The notes under the pieces are model-generated. The model was given only the letters and a program-made list of their open reading frames with translations. It was not told the origin of the DNA and made no database searches. A stretch of DNA of 41,160 nucleotides, taken from contig JABFRT010000019.1 of assembly GCA_013141015.1 (NCBI GenBank), positions 1 through 41,160 on the forward strand, in the 5' to 3' direction. This document shows, one piece after another, positions 40,771 through 41,160 of this stretch. Position 1 is the stretch's first letter, and every line of letters begins with the position of its first letter. Both the position numbers and the translations under genes were made by a program. The DNA comes from Hyphomicrobium sp. (GTDB lineage: Bacteria > Pseudomonadota > Alphaproteobacteria > Rhizobiales > Hyphomicrobiaceae).

Positions 40771-41160
40771 TCAGATCTTCCCCGACAGGATCTGCCTTAC
40801 CTCGCCTTCCACCCGGAAGTCGTTCGCCGCTTCAAAGATGGGGTACTCTTCCCTGTTGAAGGATTCGAGCAGCACCTTCTCGCCAAGCCGGCGTACCGTC
40901 TTGATCAAACATTCTTCCTCGTTCACACAGACATAGACGTGTCCATCCCGGACTTCCGACGTCCGGCGCGCGATCACAAGATCACCCTCACTTATGCGTG
41001 GCGCCATCGAGTTGCCCTTGGCCCTCATCATGAAAGCCTCGGCTGCCGGAAAGCTCAGCAGCCGGGATGCAATCGGGATTCGATCGACCGGTGCGCCATC
41101 CAGGATCGATCCGCCTGGCCCGCACCGGGCGACTCCGTAAAGGCTCAACACCACAACGTC
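40771..41160 (-). CDS. S24/LexA-like repressor, C-terminal part (runs off the window)
   Basis: The visible part of about 130 aa contains the S24 protease domain: MRAKGNSMAPRISEGDLVIA with the catalytic Ser, and CLIKTVRR with the catalytic Lys. The frame continues to the window edge. The N-terminal HTH expected of phage or SOS-type repressors should lie outside. It is convergent with the XRE gene. Confidence 0.88.
   Translation of the reverse strand, partial: DVVVLSLYGVARCGPGGSILDGAPVDRIPIASRLLSFPAAEAFMMRAKGNSMAPRISEGDLVIARRTSEVRDGHVYVCVNEEECLIKTVRRLGEKVLLESFNREEYPIFEAANDFRVEGEVRQILSGKI

Overview
The window looks like alphaproteobacterial accessory DNA, most likely from the Hyphomicrobiales (Rhizobiales). 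It is GC-rich, and it carries an RPA-type replication initiator with iterons, an orphan ParA, a VirD4-like coupling protein and a MobC/relaxase pair. I see a plasmid-like or integrative mobilizable element on the left, a transposon-rich junction in the middle, and a block of small stress and regulatory genes on the right. The taxon is inferred from gene style only.

Left end (1-2640): a 3' half of a methionine-type tRNA (CAT anticodon) overlaps the end of a large serine recombinase gene, probably marking the element's attachment site. A small co-oriented gene and a remnant of a tyrosine integrase follow. Replication and partition (2344-6254): repA faces away from eight 18-bp iterons, a DnaA-box-like site and an AT-rich stretch. 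A ParA ATPase and a small ribbon-helix-helix partner run the other way.

Minus-strand transfer-associated block (6264-13579): a coupling protein lacking its usual N-terminal membrane anchor is followed by a separate membrane protein and several small proteins. An unusual tightly packed set comes next: an unknown 348-aa protein, an 8-cysteine zinc-ribbon protein, a 45-aa protein not previously separable as a gene, and a Trp-rich multi-spanning membrane protein ending in a coiled coil and a J-domain-like segment with an HPD motif. This set is the best candidate for an undescribed system. Plus-strand small-gene block (14208-18030): about twelve very short genes, mostly joined by ATGA stop/start overlaps, including a minimal NPPY methyltransferase. 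Mobilization (18031-21903): a strongly structured non-coding region (candidate oriT), then mobC, the relaxase and two downstream genes.

Cargo and junction (22101-29680): a minus-strand trio of unknowns (a possible effector-like protein, a membrane protein and a putative lectin-fold protein), a VOC/DUF1801 pair, an IS91-type element (Y2 transposase plus tyrosine recombinase) and an IS1182-type element. Right side (30113-41160): an AlbA_2/HATPase protein, an orphan excisionase-type antitoxin, two ArsR-SRPBCC pairs, a second VOC/DUF1801 pair, GyrI-like and GFA-like proteins, two TetR regulators with divergent targets, a DUF998 membrane protein, an XRE regulator and the C-terminal part of an S24 (LexA-like) repressor at the window edge. 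No type IV secretion channel genes are present, so the transfer genes probably depend on a helper or on the unusual membrane proteins here.
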